64,000 nucleotides of DNA from Pseudoneurospora amorphoporcata (GCA_033297205.1 MU859170.1:1-64000), one strand, 5' to 3'. Positions 1-12,414 are shown, counted from the stretch's first letter. A program made the numbers and translations. The notes: a model not told the origin generated them from the letters alone.

Positions 1-1590
1 TGGCTAGGCCACTGGTAGCCCTAAGGCACCCATTGCGCCAAAAATAGGGTAATTTTGGCTTGGCCTCTAACAACCGACTAACAGAGGGTGCCAAGGAAAA
101 TATTTTCGGGGGAGAGTTGCCAAGCCCAGCGAGTATATCGCGCAAAAGTCATGGGCTACTACCTAGTACTATTACCGGTCGGGGTTTTCGTGCCATGGCA
201 CTGGATCGTTTCGGGTTCTACCAACCCGCTCTCCGGACTTTGTTGTTTGGAAGAACAGAACAGGGCCTGGATGAAACGACCGAGCCTTCACTCCATCGCA
301 ACAGAGTCAAGCACCCAGTTGTCTCTCTTTCGAGTAACTTCACCCTCCCCCCTTCGCCTTCTCATCTCGAGTACCTCTACAGTCGCACATTCGAGACATT
401 ACGCTATCGTTGTTACCACGAAGTACACTATGAACGGTCCTTCCATATTCCATGGCATGGCGTCTGTGGTTCCATTCAATGCAACTGCTGCTGGCGACTG
501 GCACCTGCTCCTCTGGGCTTCTCGGTAGTATTTTACGGTGGTGGGAGGTGGTATGCGCAACCCTTTCCTTGGCTCTAATCCACAGCCATCCTTTTCTCCA
601 GGACCCCTCCCATCTATGGAATCTTTTCCCAATGTGACATTCTGGAAGAATTCGGGCTCCTGGTTCGCCGCTGTGGTTCGGTCAAGGTCCTTGTCGTCAG
701 GACAATTACTTATTAAGGCACAGGTGACAAGCTAAGTATGTGTGCGCCTAGAAGCACCTCATGCGCACAGACATGCTGCGACAATGACACTTGACCCTCG
801 TTTTGACACTTGACATTTTGACACTGCCGCTCACGCGCCCTGACTGACCGACAATGACAGATGCGGAAATCAGCTCACAATTGGGCAACGAAAAGGATAC
901 TCCCGCTTGCCCTGCCAAAACAAGGGTATGGATGGGGAACCCAAAAGACGCTGTTCCTGTGCTTGCGTGGAATAGCATACATATGGTTCGTGTGATTCAA
1001 GTTTCCCTTTCCCCAGTTCGTTGTGGAGCAACGTCAATGTCTTGCCGCCCATCGTTTGTCGGTTGTTCGCTGTGATGGCCGGCATGTAGTCGATTTCCGC
1101 TGTCGTCGTCGTCCGCCTCGCTTCAAATTCGGCTCCGGCTCGCCCCTTGCTACTGTCATCGATGGCCCATCAATCTACTACACTACGGCGGCAGTATTGA
1201 CATTTGACATTGACACCGCAGCAAAGCTACTACACTGGGCCACTTCAGTACCGTCCTCTACGTCCGTTCGTCCTTTTCTTTCGTTACCATCTCACTGCGT
1301 TGGTGTCAGATATCTCTTCGGCTCATTAGGTGAGATCGCACTGTACGGGCTTTGATCGCTGGGTAGTTAGAATACTAGTGTGCTGTTTAGCCTGGGTGCT
1401 CGCTCGTTTCTGTCCTTTAGTCTTCTCAGTGCTTTGCTTTTTCTCATCTTCTTAGATCGGGAACCTTTCCCGCCGTGAGATTACTGTGGCAGCTTGAATT
1501 TGCTGGGGAATACCTACCTTCTGGGTTCAGTGTTGATTTCCTCTCTTCCTGGAGACGCTTAGAATAATCTTATCATGCAGGGATCTATCC
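1..1590. other. gene-poor region, no supported gene
   Basis: No reading frame here has the composition of a real protein or a recognisable domain; overlapping open frames of 60-170 codons on both strands look like chance. The stretch holds several short direct repeats of TTGACA/TGACACTTGAC (about 785-835 and 1196-1216). It may be the upstream region of a gene beyond the left edge or of a transcript starting near 1.6-1.9 kb. Confidence 0.5.
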
Positions 1591-1650
1591 TTTCTTTTTC
1601 TTTCTTTCTTTTTTTTTTTTTTTTTCTTTTTTTCCATTCCTTCCTCAAGT
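1591..1650 (+). promoter_or_regulatory. CT/T-rich tract
   Basis: A run of CTTT units followed by about 18 T and more CT-rich sequence. Such pyrimidine tracts commonly lie just upstream of transcription starts or in 5' leaders of filamentous fungal genes on the same strand. It is the best local hint of a plus-strand transcript starting near 1.6-1.75 kb, about 250 bases before the small ORF at 1918. No TATA element or start site can be assigned. Confidence 0.3.
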
Positions 1651-1917
1651 CCAGTCCTTCATTCCTCCTTTTGCTGTTTCTGCCAGGCTTTGCCATCTTT
1701 TTTTCCTTTCAATACATCTTGCGGTCTTGATTTCTTACCTTACGGTTTCAAGTACGTAATGCGGACTGACACCGTATCTTACGTTTCACCACTGTGTTTT
1801 CACATGCCCGTAACGTGAATTACCATTTAGTCCAGTTTCTCACAAACAACAAACCCGTGTTACATCAGTCTATTGACATCTCAAAACACGATCTTGAGAA
1901 GGCATAATGAGGACACA

Positions 1918-2262
1918 ATGGAGAATGAGGCGCTGGACGGAAAGGCTTGTGTGACTTTCCCAGACATTACGGAGAAGGAAGAAAAAGGCTTCGGACTCAG
2001 CTACGTTCCGCTTGAAGAGCCTGCCTCTTTCTCATCACATCCAGAAAGTCTCCCTTCTTCCGAAGAGATGGCAACAGTCATTTGTCAACTTCAGATGAAT
2101 GCGCCCCTACACTCTGTTCCCGGTAGAAAGCAGAGCCCAGAGGAGAAACACCAGAAAGAAAGGACATCAGGTATACATTCTCATTCATTAAGACATTCAC
2201 CAGTGCTAAAAAGGAAGTTAATAGGAAACAATATCCAGCTGCACATGCTTCACTGTATATAG
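1918..2262 (+). CDS. possible small hypothetical protein (doubtful)
   Basis: An ATG-initiated frame of 114 codons, beginning MENEALDGKA, lying downstream of a pyrimidine-rich tract. The first 84 residues have a plausible soluble composition, rich in E, S and P. A potential donor (TCAG/GTATAC near 2170) could end a first exon, so the tail from there may be intronic. No domain is recognisable and no second exon was found with confidence. It could equally be a chance frame in a long untranslated leader. The frame is listed because it is the most coding-like stretch in the first 8 kb. Confidence 0.2.
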   Translation: MENEALDGKACVTFPDITEKEEKGFGLSYVPLEEPASFSSHPESLPSSEEMATVICQLQMNAPLHSVPGRKQSPEEKHQKERTSGIHSHSLRHSPVLKRKLIGNNIQLHMLHCI

Positions 2263-3954
2263 TGTACTCGCACCGGCCGGTGAGAACCGAATCACCTCGC
2301 CAAAGCCGAACCTAGTGGGATTGTGCGAGATCCAAGCTCCCAAGAAAACAAATAACCGATTGGGATTGAATTGGGGGGGGGGGACGGACGGACGGGCTGG
2401 CTCATGCAGCCAGCAGCAAGCACGCTCGAAAAAAATGTCCGGTGATCAATCATTCGTCAACCACAAAGCTTTTCCCTGGGAAGGGTAAGGAAAAAGCAAA
2501 GATCCTTTTCGCTCTCACAGTGCTGATGCTCACTCGTGAGGAGGGAGGGAGTCAGTGGCAGTGGAGTGGAGTGGAGGGAATGTAGGGACGCACTGGGAGG
2601 GGCAGATTGAAGGAATGGGTGAAAAAAGAAGAAGCAAACTGCGGGAGAGAGGGCTCCGTGGGCAATGTGCCGTAAAAAAGAAGGGGAAAGGAAAGAAAGA
2701 GAAAAAGCAACAGAGAGAGACTTGGAATCTGGTTCGAATCGAGGCCAAGCTCCTACTACTACAACAACCAACCATCACAAACCGAAACCAGCAGCTGCCG
2801 TGAGGTTATCACCAATCCATCTAATGTCGAAATGTGAATGGTTGCGGGGAGTTTGTCTGAATCGATTGCTACGATGCCCATGATTGTAGCGTTGTTAGGT
2901 GGTTAGATTATGCCGGTGTTTTCCCAACAACCTGGCGAACGGGTGCCTGTCATGTCCAAAAGAGAATGAAAAGGAAGAAGTGCAGAAGGAAGAAGCCCGG
3001 CCCCTGACACAGGAAACCCTTTGGTTGCCATAACTCATAAGGTTACCTTTAGCAGATGCCCAGAAAAGGAAGGATGGGATGTGATTGGCCAGTGCGGAAA
3101 CAAACATGATCGAATCTACACATCACCCCTGGTTTATTCGTTAGCTCGGTACCTACATAGTGCACTTTCACCACTTTCAGGCTGGCTAGGCGGGACTTCT
3201 GGCCTGAAAAGCATTTGGTTCGTTATTGCCCGCTGGGAATGGAGTCAAGTTTTGGTGGCATGTGTGCGGGATACGATTAGCCGTCGTTCTTAGCCGGATC
3301 TTGGAGTAGTTTGGTCCAATAGGAGCGCCAGAATGATCCCTTCTCTTCTTGGTCTGAAGAGGTTGCGAGTCTCGCACTAACAAACAAACCAGCATTGATC
3401 TAAATCGTGGCGTTTTCCGAAACTGTCCGGGTGGGAAGAAAATGGCTCGATGATGACGGCCCGGATGGGATTTCTTGAATCGATCGCATTTCATGGCACA
3501 CATTCTTGAGATTCACATTCGACCTTGTGAGATGACCATGAGCAAGGACGACAGCCGAACAGATCACCTACTACTAGCTGGTCTGTGATATCATGATGAT
3601 GACGCCTTTCGCAGACTCGCCTTTTTTTTGAGGGCGGGCCGAATGACGCTGATTCTGACACAGCACGTCTTAACAACAACAATAACAACAACGACAACAA
3701 ATAATGGGGGGCAACACTCGACCAAAAACGATGGTTAAAGCCTGTTCGGGTCCGCGTTAGGGATTTTAAAAAAATAAACGTGTTAACGTGCAGGGTCCGC
3801 AACTGCACTCCTGCAACATTAAGGCAGCGTTAAGGTAGGCCAAGACTTTGGCTGCAATCTGGAAAGAGGTGCTTAACATCGGGGCTCTCCTCCTGTCTAC
3901 TTTTCTTCTCTTTCTCTTTCTTTCTCTTTCTTCATCCTTTTCATCATCACCACC
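2263..3954. other. non-coding stretch
   Basis: No gene supported. Contains a G10 run followed by GGAC repeats near 2377-2396 and purine-rich sequence at 2540-2720 that opens overlapping frames on both strands, typical of biased composition rather than coding. Confidence 0.5.
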
Positions 3955-4134
3955 ATCCTTCTCATCATCATCGCCATCTTTCTTATCGTCACCATCCTTA
4001 TTATCGTCACCATCCTTATTATCGTCACCATCCTTATTATCGTCACCATCCTTATTATCGTCACCATCCTTATTATCGTCACCATCCTTCTTATCGTCAC
4101 CATCCTTCTTATCATCGCTATCCTTCTTATCATC
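3955..4134. repeat. 18-bp minisatellite, about 10 copies
   Basis: Tandem units of 18 bp with consensus ACCATCCTTATTATCGTC. Units from 3991 to 4080 are identical; outer units vary (TTATTATC to TTCTTATC, ACC to GCC or GCT). The first copies, about 3955-3990, are more diverged. Because 18 is a multiple of three and the unit lacks stops in several frames, long open frames appear on both strands. They encode simple six-residue repeats and are not genes. Confidence 0.85.
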
Positions 4135-4560
4135 ACTTCAATAGTAGAGGTATATTTTAATTGGGAATAGCCTCATTGATTCAGGTTGTCTTTGCGACGG
4201 CCATCTCCTATATTTATAGGGAGTTGAGCTTTAACCGCCGTCTTTAACGCACTACGTCTCAATTTTGAGACTTAGTATGTTAAGAACTACAGTTAGGATT
4301 TCGAAGATTTTAGCCTTCTAATTGGTCAGATCGAGGATTTGGGGTAAGTACAGGTAAGGTAGTTATAAGTAGTTGCAGGGTATGTATAAAAAATAAAGTT
4401 TTTGAACCGAACACGAAGAATCGCAGTAGTACGCTAGTACGTCCTATATACAAAATCTTAACCTGGGAACGTACTAACGTGTAGCCGAACAGGCCTTTAG
4501 TTCTTGACGTATTGATTCGGGGTGGCACAGCTTTCAAGACAGAAGCGAGTTATGTTAGTG
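4135..4560. other. TA-rich patch, possible degraded repeat
   Basis: This stretch is visibly richer in TA steps and A/T than its surroundings and has stops in all frames. It includes a short perfect inverted repeat (GTCTCAA/TTGAGAC, 4256-4271). The look is consistent with a short relic of repeat-induced point mutation (RIP), but nothing in it identifies a parent element. Confidence 0.25.
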
Positions 4561-7500
4561 GTTTTTTGGTTTTCGATAACCGAATCTACTCACACTCTTA
4601 CGTTCGTTCGTTTCTCGATCCGGGGATACTTGGTCTCGGCACAGACTTTCTGTCTTATATCACGGACCCATTCACCCGGATCGGCGACTTCAGGGTATTC
4701 AAGGCAGGGCAGTGGCATGGTAAGTGGCAGGCAGGGCAATGCAAATGCAGGCTCATCGTCCCCGAGTCCCCAACTTCCCAAACTCACCCAACCAACGGAC
4801 CTGTGTCTGTCTCACCTTGACGTGCATCTGTTGGCACTTTTTGGGCACTTGATAACTTGCCCTTGTCATTCCCCAATCTTAACCGCGCAACCGCGCAGCA
4901 AGAGGGGAATACATCATGCGTGTAACTACGGCGTAGGTGTATAATAGTGTGTGGCAGTAGCAAAGAGAAGCAAGAAGCAAGCGCCTACCCCCTCGCTCTG
5001 CCACTGTATCATCGGCCATTTCTCAATAACTACAAGGTAGGTAGTCTCAATTTCATCCCACATGGCGTCCGTCCGTTTGTCCGTCCGGCCGACCGACCGG
5101 TCCGTTGGCTAGGTTCACAGCCTGCAAGCCCGGTCCGAGGGGAGGAGATTCCATCTCTGTAGCCTTGCGTCCAGCTGCTTGGTTGATAAACAGGGTAGCC
5201 CGCCTTGTGTGGGATGACCAGGATGACCAGGATGAGCGGAAGGTGGGAGGACTGGCATTCGCGGGCAAAACAGTCTCCGTTACTCTCCGGGCAATCGGGT
5301 TTGACTGTTGCTACTACTGCATCGACACTGGATGGGTTGTAAGCAGGGTGGTGATGGTTGTCCGTTGGTGGTGAAGGTGGTGAAACCTTTGGCATGCCAT
5401 GCCAGGGTCCCCTTTCTTCCTGTATGCACTTTGCTGCTTTTCTGATTCGATTGCTTGCTTCGGGTTGACGGTGGCGTTGGCAGATCCCCGGAAAATGGAA
5501 TGCGCCCTGCGGCCTGACAGGGACTTTGGACTGGACAGGCTACCCTTAAAGCCAGGTTCATAGTTCAATGGTAACGTATCCTTCTTTCTTTTCTTTAGTG
5601 ATATACACTCTGTGATGGCAGGCAGATCGCAAAGATGGAACGTTTGTCGTCGCTGTCGTTGCTTTAGTCGATGACCGAAGTTGGCGATGTTTGGCAGTGG
5701 TGGCGGGTGCCCTGCCGAAAAAATCGGATCATAATGATGGTAAAATGATGGCGATGGATGGACTCGGCAGGCGGAAGTAATATGAACTGCGGCACCGGAA
5801 CGGCGTGCTACCGATTTCCATCTCAATGCAGTCCGAAAGAGATCGGGGTGGAGTGGACCTGGAAGAGGAACTGCGACTGGGGATTGTGCTGCTCTAGAGG
5901 GAAACTGCCATCCGCATACTATTTCGGTACGACGCGGCACGGCCAGTGGAGATATATGGGCCATCGCTGCCCGGGGAGAGAAGAAAAAGAAAAACGGCGA
6001 TTTTGCACAGATGCCCATTTCCAATCCTATCAGGGGAGGAAGGTAGCGCCGTTGATAGACGCTGGCCCAACCCTCATCGACTGGACATGTCCATGACCAG
6101 TCATGCCAACTGGAAGACACGAAAGGTCAGTATCTGTCAAAGAACCCTGTCAGACTGTCAACGCATGTCTGTCAGTCATGCGGATGTTTGAGCAAGCGCA
6201 ATCTCGTGTTGAGATGTCTAAGGGACGGCTTGTCAACTTCGCAGAAGGAAGGATGCTACCCGACAAGTTGACAGGTCATCTTGACTCACGGATCGGATCT
6301 TTCCTCTTTCCCCCCCCCTTCTCTCTTTCACTAGACCACAAACAGAGCAAGTGCTCCGGATCTCGTTCCTTCACTTGAAGAGGTTTTTACTTGCGTGATA
6401 TCGGGCTAGTGGGAAGGAGCAGGTCATGGGATCCCTGAGTTGAGGGGACGAGAAGGAACGAGGGAGCTTCGTTTCCATTGTTTCAGCAACCGGTCATTAT
6501 ATACACTCAATACCATACCGGTTTTGGCTGCAACTTTGGCCTGCCGTGTTCGGGACTGGAATGGACGGATCTTGTTGGCTGCATCGGTTGGCGAGCTGAG
6601 CAATGCTGCTGCCGCAGACAACAAGGGAGTGGTGATGGTTGTGTGTCTCTTCGTAGGGGACAAGTGATCAGCGACTGATGTACTGCAGGTCACGTTAAGA
6701 CTTTGGCAACTCACCGACCTGTAGGCCCGTGATCGTCGTCGTCGTGTTGCTTTATTGTTGCTGTTGCCTAGCTGGCTGCCAGGTAGGCGCAGCTATCCTG
6801 AGGATAGGCGCATATTTCTTTGCCACACTGAGTGGGTGAGGCAAGCGTTACTGACATGAATAGGAAAGACATCCTTGATGCTGTTATTGTCCGGTTCATG
6901 ATGGTACAGAGTGTATGTGGCAGAGGCCGACTTGTTGACAATGTTGACAATGGCCAAAGACTTCCTTGACCGAACAACATTGAACAACGATCTGCAAGTG
7001 ACACTTCCATTTCACGTTTTGTTGGTTTTGTTCTTGCGAGCCACTCTGCTTCCATGTACAACGCGCCATATACACACTGAGTAAAAGGAAAAGGGAGAAG
7101 GAATAATCAACACAACGAATAGGATTCATGCAGTAAGTGTAGATGAGGCTTTGACTGTTGATGGCAAGGGGCTGACCATCGATTCTGGTCCACCACTCCA
7201 TCCCATCCAACCTCATCTGCCAACGCCAATTGAGATTTGAGAATGTGGGAAAGCAAGTACCTTTGTGAACGACTACATTTGGGCTCCAATACCTCACTTC
7301 GCCCATACTTTCTTCCTGAACAGTCACGACCACCACCTTCTTCACAACTCACCCCTCATGCACGAACAGGTACACCACCTCCTGCACCTCCCATCATTGC
7401 AGAACACTATCACCTGGGAAGATAACCGGGCAGTAACACCGTGTGTAGCTACCAGTCTACCAAGACGACACTACTCATGCAGTGTAAGTTGACAAGTCAT

Positions 7501-8344
7501 GGCTGAGTTGATGAAAAGATGAGACGGGGAAACCGGATCTCGCTGTCCTGCCGTTTGCCGTCGTTACATAACCATGCCTCTGCTTGGTTGTGACGGTGTG
7601 TCTGCTAGAAAAAGCAAATAGAAAGTTTCATAGGAATGAGTCGCATCAACTGACTGTGGCCGGCCAGTCATTTAGTCACTCATCCGGGGAGTAACGGGTA
7701 GTGTCTCCCAAAGCCGGAGGTACGTACTGTTCAAGTACTTGGAGACATATCTACACATACGTGTACCCGTGACTCTGTTGTGACATTACTGGGAGCATTA
7801 CGGCCTTCTGTCAGGCCGTGAAGGGCGTAGAACACCTGGCGTGTAAAGGTGGATGATCTGTGACGATATCGTTCTCGAAATTGACAGTGGGCATGAACCG
7901 GAAGATCCTGGGGTAAGATAGACCGAGAAGCGCGGAGGTAAGTTACACGCGGTGTGTTTGAAGGATTTGCCTCAAGCTCTGTAAGAGGTAGTAAGGATAT
8001 ACTGCCTGATAAGTCTTGCGAGTTGCTCGGGAGCTATGTAGCTGTTAACAACGCTGGCGATCTAGATGGATGCTGAGAGAAAACCTGCTACATAGGCAAA
8101 GGTTACAAAAAGCGTGTAAACAGGTCGACGCAAGGCCGACATCAAGCCAATCCCTAGGTAGCTAAGAGAGGATTTCACGAGTCTCGATACCGAAGTGAAT
8201 ATCAAGGATGAACGTGCAACGCAGTGACCGAAATACAAGATGGCTTCATATGTACTGAACTAAGGCAATCGTCACAAACTACCTGGAGCTAGGAAATCCA
8301 TGTCTCCCAAACAAACAAGAAAAAGAAAAACATTCATCTCGTCC
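4561..8344. other. gene-poor region, no supported gene
   Basis: Nearly 3.8 kb with no frame that resembles a real protein and no recognisable RNA gene. The longest open frame (5314-6120, minus) has a translation dominated by low-complexity and unstructured segments. A small perfect hairpin (ACGGCCT-6 nt-AGGCCGT, 7800-7819) is visible. The region lies beyond the 3' end of the caspase-rhodanese gene, so it is not that gene's promoter. Confidence 0.45.
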
Positions 8345-11300
8345 TCATCGCCCACCGCCCCTCAATCTCTCCCACAACGGCAACTGGGTCCTCATCTTTG
8401 GTTTCTTCGCTCCATGTCTGGTTTCAGCACCGGCTCCTATTTCAGCTCCTCCTCCTCCCCCATAGCTACTCGTCCCACTCTCATCATGCTGCCATCCTGG
8501 CGGCATCGGTGACACGGCCCCACTAGCCATCCCCATGCCACCACCGACCCCTTGCCAACTCTCGGAAATAGGGTCGACTCCTTCATAGTAGTCACTGTAG
8601 TCATCCGTGAAGCCTCGTTGGTCATGGGAGTCGACCTTGCCTGATGGGTATGCATAAGGTGTAGATCCGAGCCCCGTATCACTGCCGTGCTGCTGATGGT
8701 GATGACTGGAAACACCGACAGCAAGAGCTGGGTCTTGCCCGGGACTGGGTCCAGGACTGCCGGTCATCAGACCCAAACCCAAGCTCAAGCCGCTGGCTTC
8801 GCGCATCTTCTCCAGTCCGCTAAACAAAGGCTCGACTAGTTGTACTTTGTTGTATCCTCCTTGAAACTGTCGGCTAGTACCTTCCGTGTCTGCAGTTGCG
8901 CTAAATGGCGGAGGAGGTGGTGATTGAGGGGGGGAAACAGACTCATCACCAATGTCGTGGGTTTGAGTGGTGGTAAACGGGCCGTCGTCGATGCCTCCTA
9001 GACTTCCAGCTGTTCCCGCCTCAGTACCGGCACGCCTTTCGTGTTCGCCCCTCATAGCCACCGCCTTCCTCCATAGCGCCGGAAACCTCGTTTCCAATTC
9101 CCTCTCTAACTCTCTCTGTCTCTGATCCACCGCCCGGGCCCTCTCCTCTCTCTTGGCCGGGCCCAGCTCGGTGATCCGCCTCCCTCCAAGCCCTTCACCA
9201 CTTTCCTCAAACCCCTTAAGCCACTCCTCATATTCCTTATCTCTTTTCCGTCTTTGCTCTTCTTCCTCGGTTGCATTGTGGTTCGGTCTTTGATCAGAGT
9301 CAGCGACACTCTTCCCCTTGCTTGTGATCCACTTATCAAAACTAGCCGCAAACTCCCTATAATGACCCTTCAAAATAAAAACCTGGCCCATCCAACCCTT
9401 TCCACGAAATTTGGCCAGCAGCACGTTGGCGACGGGGCATTCCCAGTCGAGTTCTATGTTCCGGTCGTAGAGCACGACGCACCGGGACTGGTACCAGCCG
9501 TTGAAGGAGTGGCGGGAGGAGACGTCGGTGAAGGTGTCTTCTATCATTTCGAGCGAGGCATGCTGAATGAAGGAGACGGGACAGCGGAGGTTTATGGCGG
9601 AGGAGATGTGGGATTTCTCAAAGTCGGAGGAGGAGCGGAGATCGAGTAAGAGGATGACGCCGCGGTTGGGGTAGATGGAGAGGACGGTGTTGAGGTGGCC
9701 CGGGAGGATCATGCGAGCGGTGCATTCTTTTGTGCCGACAATCTGGTGTATAGACGTGCGGCGATGGAGACCTTGGAGATTGAGGGTCGTTTGTTCGTGC
9801 TGCCGGCGTTGTTCGAACCAGAGCTATTGGATCACGTCAGTAGGTGAAGCCTATATGTCACAGGGCATAGTAGCTTACACTGATCGTTTTTGGATCTGCG
9901 TTGAGGGTGGAGGAAAGAAGGCCGATATTTGCTTCAACCGGTTGAGGATCCCTCAGAAAACAGTCCTCCAAGTGGGCAATCGCCTCTCGAGTCAAGTCTG
10001 GGGCCTGATCTGTAGGGTAGATAACGTGCTCCGGTGGCCAGGCTGGTGTGCTTGTTGCGTTGTCGGTGGCCATTGTCAACGATATAGCACTAAAGGATGC
10101 GGCCGGCAAGTTTGGCGGGCTGGGCAGAGAAGTTCGATGAGTGTCTCTGGGGTGATTGGAAGTCATCTCAGATATTAAGGATTCTGTGTCAGCATCCATT
10201 GCCTGATTCTCCTCCTCCTCCTCGTTCCTAGCAGCTATTTCGTTTTCTGGCCGCGATTTTGTTGTGCTTGATTCACGTAGAAGGTTGTTGGACCTGATGA
10301 AAGCTATAAAAGAACACGCTGGGTCATCCGGTAGAAGATCCCAAACCATGATAGGCAAGGAAAGCAGTAGCAGTGTTGAATGACTCTTAAAGACCCCTTG
10401 AACTTTGACGTATTTTGCCATGGCGGGGAAGCCGGCTAGCCACTGCTCCCAAGCATCGAGATCCAGTCGCTGGTCCTTCTCGAGGGCTAAGGAGATCATG
10501 ACATGAGGCTCATCCTCGTTGGGTTCGCTGGTCATCGGAATTGACATGCTAGGGATAGATGGATAGGCTGACCGTGACGACATCCCCCTGTCGTCTTGTC
10601 GTGAACTAGATAGGAGAGTGTGTTGTGATAATGAGCGTCTAGTTTCCGGGACCAGCCGACCAATCTCTATGCTTGGTGCTTTGTGGTTGGACGTCATCAT
10701 GAAATGCACAGGCGTTGACCTGGATTCAAAATGCTTGCCATTGATAAGAACTGGTCTGGGATGTTTGAGGCGTGCGAGAATCTCGGCATGCAACATGGCA
10801 GCCGAGAAGACCTTGTGCCGCCATTCCTGGAGGACTTCGATCAAGGCATTAGTGAAAGAGTATCGGCCGGGGTTTGGGGCGATGGCGTCCCAGCTCGATG
10901 CCGAGATGGTTTCGGTAATGCTTTGACCACTTGGAAACGTGGCACTAGCTGCTCCCGCGCAGCAGTCAAGAAGAATTAAGACATCGGATGGGGATCTTTC
11001 GAGGAGTGTCTGGATAGCCGACCACCTGTATTCCATAATCAGCAGAAGACATGCAAGTTAGTGGCACAAGTTGACTCACTGCAGCCATGGAGAGTTTGGA
11101 TTCCGTGTCCTGGTGGGAAGAGTAAGCATCTGGAATCATCCTTACGAAGCAGTGGATATAAAGAGAACTTACGCGCACCAGGTACTCTGACGTGAATCAT
11201 CGATTCGAGCATGGCCTCCATAGTAGACTATAAAGAGTGTCTTCTTATCCTCATGTTGTTTGATCATGTCGCCGATTTTGAGCATTAGCTCGAGATGGGA

Positions 11301-11817
11301 ATTCTCGGTTGGGATGGCGAAGATGTCGGTATCATAACGGTAGTCTTCTCGGAAACACTTTTCCAGATCCTCCAGTTCAGGAAGCACAAACAAGTCATCA
11401 CAGGCCCAGTGAAGAAACAGAGCTTGGACTTTAGAGTACCGTTGCTGGGAAGATGCGGTTGTGGGAAATGCTCGATTGGCCGACTAACGGGGGAAATCAG
11501 CTTGGGTTTGGAGACGCGTGATCAGGTAGTGTCATGGACATACATCTTCGAGAGCTTGAGCGAAAGTCTCAAGGTGTCTGACATGGTAACTAACACGACT
11601 AACATCGTGAGTTGATGGGTTACATGATTCGCTGGCTGACCCGTACTAAGTATGTTAGACCCTTTATTGATATAAGCATGGGGCCGGAGTTCCATCCAGC
11701 CAAAGAAGGAAACGAGCATCAACATACGGCCGAGTCGGAATAACTCATAAAGTCATTTTCACTATGGCGCGGCTGCCGGGTACGAATAGGAATGAATGCT
11801 GGAGTTGAAGAGTCCAT
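8345..11817 (-). CDS. caspase-like (C14) / rhodanese fusion protein, 1052 aa
   Basis: Six exons read from splice signals, all in frame: 11728-11817, 11544-11645, 11173-11483, 11080-11109, 9879-11025 and 8345-9823. Introns are 54-82 nt. The N-terminal half is a caspase-like fold of the peptidase C14 type. The probable catalytic histidine is in YYGGHA (about H155) and the cysteine in LLDCCAG (about C199), followed by SASSWDAIAPNPGRYSFTN, which resembles other fungal caspase-like proteins. A Glu/Asp-rich linker follows. From about residue 598 comes a rhodanese/Cdc25-like domain with LLDLRSSSDFEKSHI. Its active-site loop reads VVLYDRNIE, with Asp (about D680) where active enzymes have Cys, as in the docking rhodanese domains of MAP-kinase phosphatases. 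The C-terminal 300 residues are low complexity. The start is the first ATG of exon 1 and has no in-frame alternative downstream. No HCxxGxxR phosphatase signature is seen. A stress- or death-related protease role is inference. Confidence 0.8.
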
Positions 11818-12414
11818 TTGAACAAAACCTAGAGAAATTATGTTCTAGACCCAAGGTTGAGACTTGTGGACTGTGTCAATGGCCGACGGGCAGCTCGTGA
11901 TATGGTGATGTTGTAAGGTAACACTGGAGTTAACGATATCCGCTTGGTGGTCGCCTTAAAGTACCTGCTAAACACGACACAAAGTGGCCAAGAAGGGCCC
12001 TTTTTAGATGATAAAGTCTTGTCCATGTTGAAAGTCGTAATGCGGCTGTGTTTGCCTTGCGTTGAAGGAGGACCGACACTGGACAGCCACGGGCAGAGAA
12101 TGGAAGCCAGGGGGTCACGGTCACCCATTTGGGCTTACACTACACTAGCCCGCTGTGGGCCGGTAGGACGCTGCCCCAGTGGGCAGTGCCCCCAGATTCC
12201 CTTGACCCACCAATCTCGACCAATCAGAGGGCCTAGGCGTCCTGTCCCAAACGGGATCGGGAGTCGCTTCCACTTCACGCGGAAAGAAGCACAGACCATG
12301 TTCCTCCAGGCGGGCGAGAACCTAAATGGCGGGGAGACGTGGACAGTGGAGCCGCTGGAGCTGTTGATGGCCCGCTATCGTCACTCAACTTCCAATTCAT
12401 CTTCAACAACTATC

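Noticed and set aside
5314..6120. 268-codon open frame on the minus strand
   Set aside because: Composition is low-complexity with basic and Ser/His/Pro patches, no domain, no splice context, and other long frames overlap it; it looks like chance.
9858..11036. Caspase part and rhodanese part as two separate genes
   Set aside because: The intron 9824-9878 has full splice signals, and joining it gives a continuous frame with no stop.
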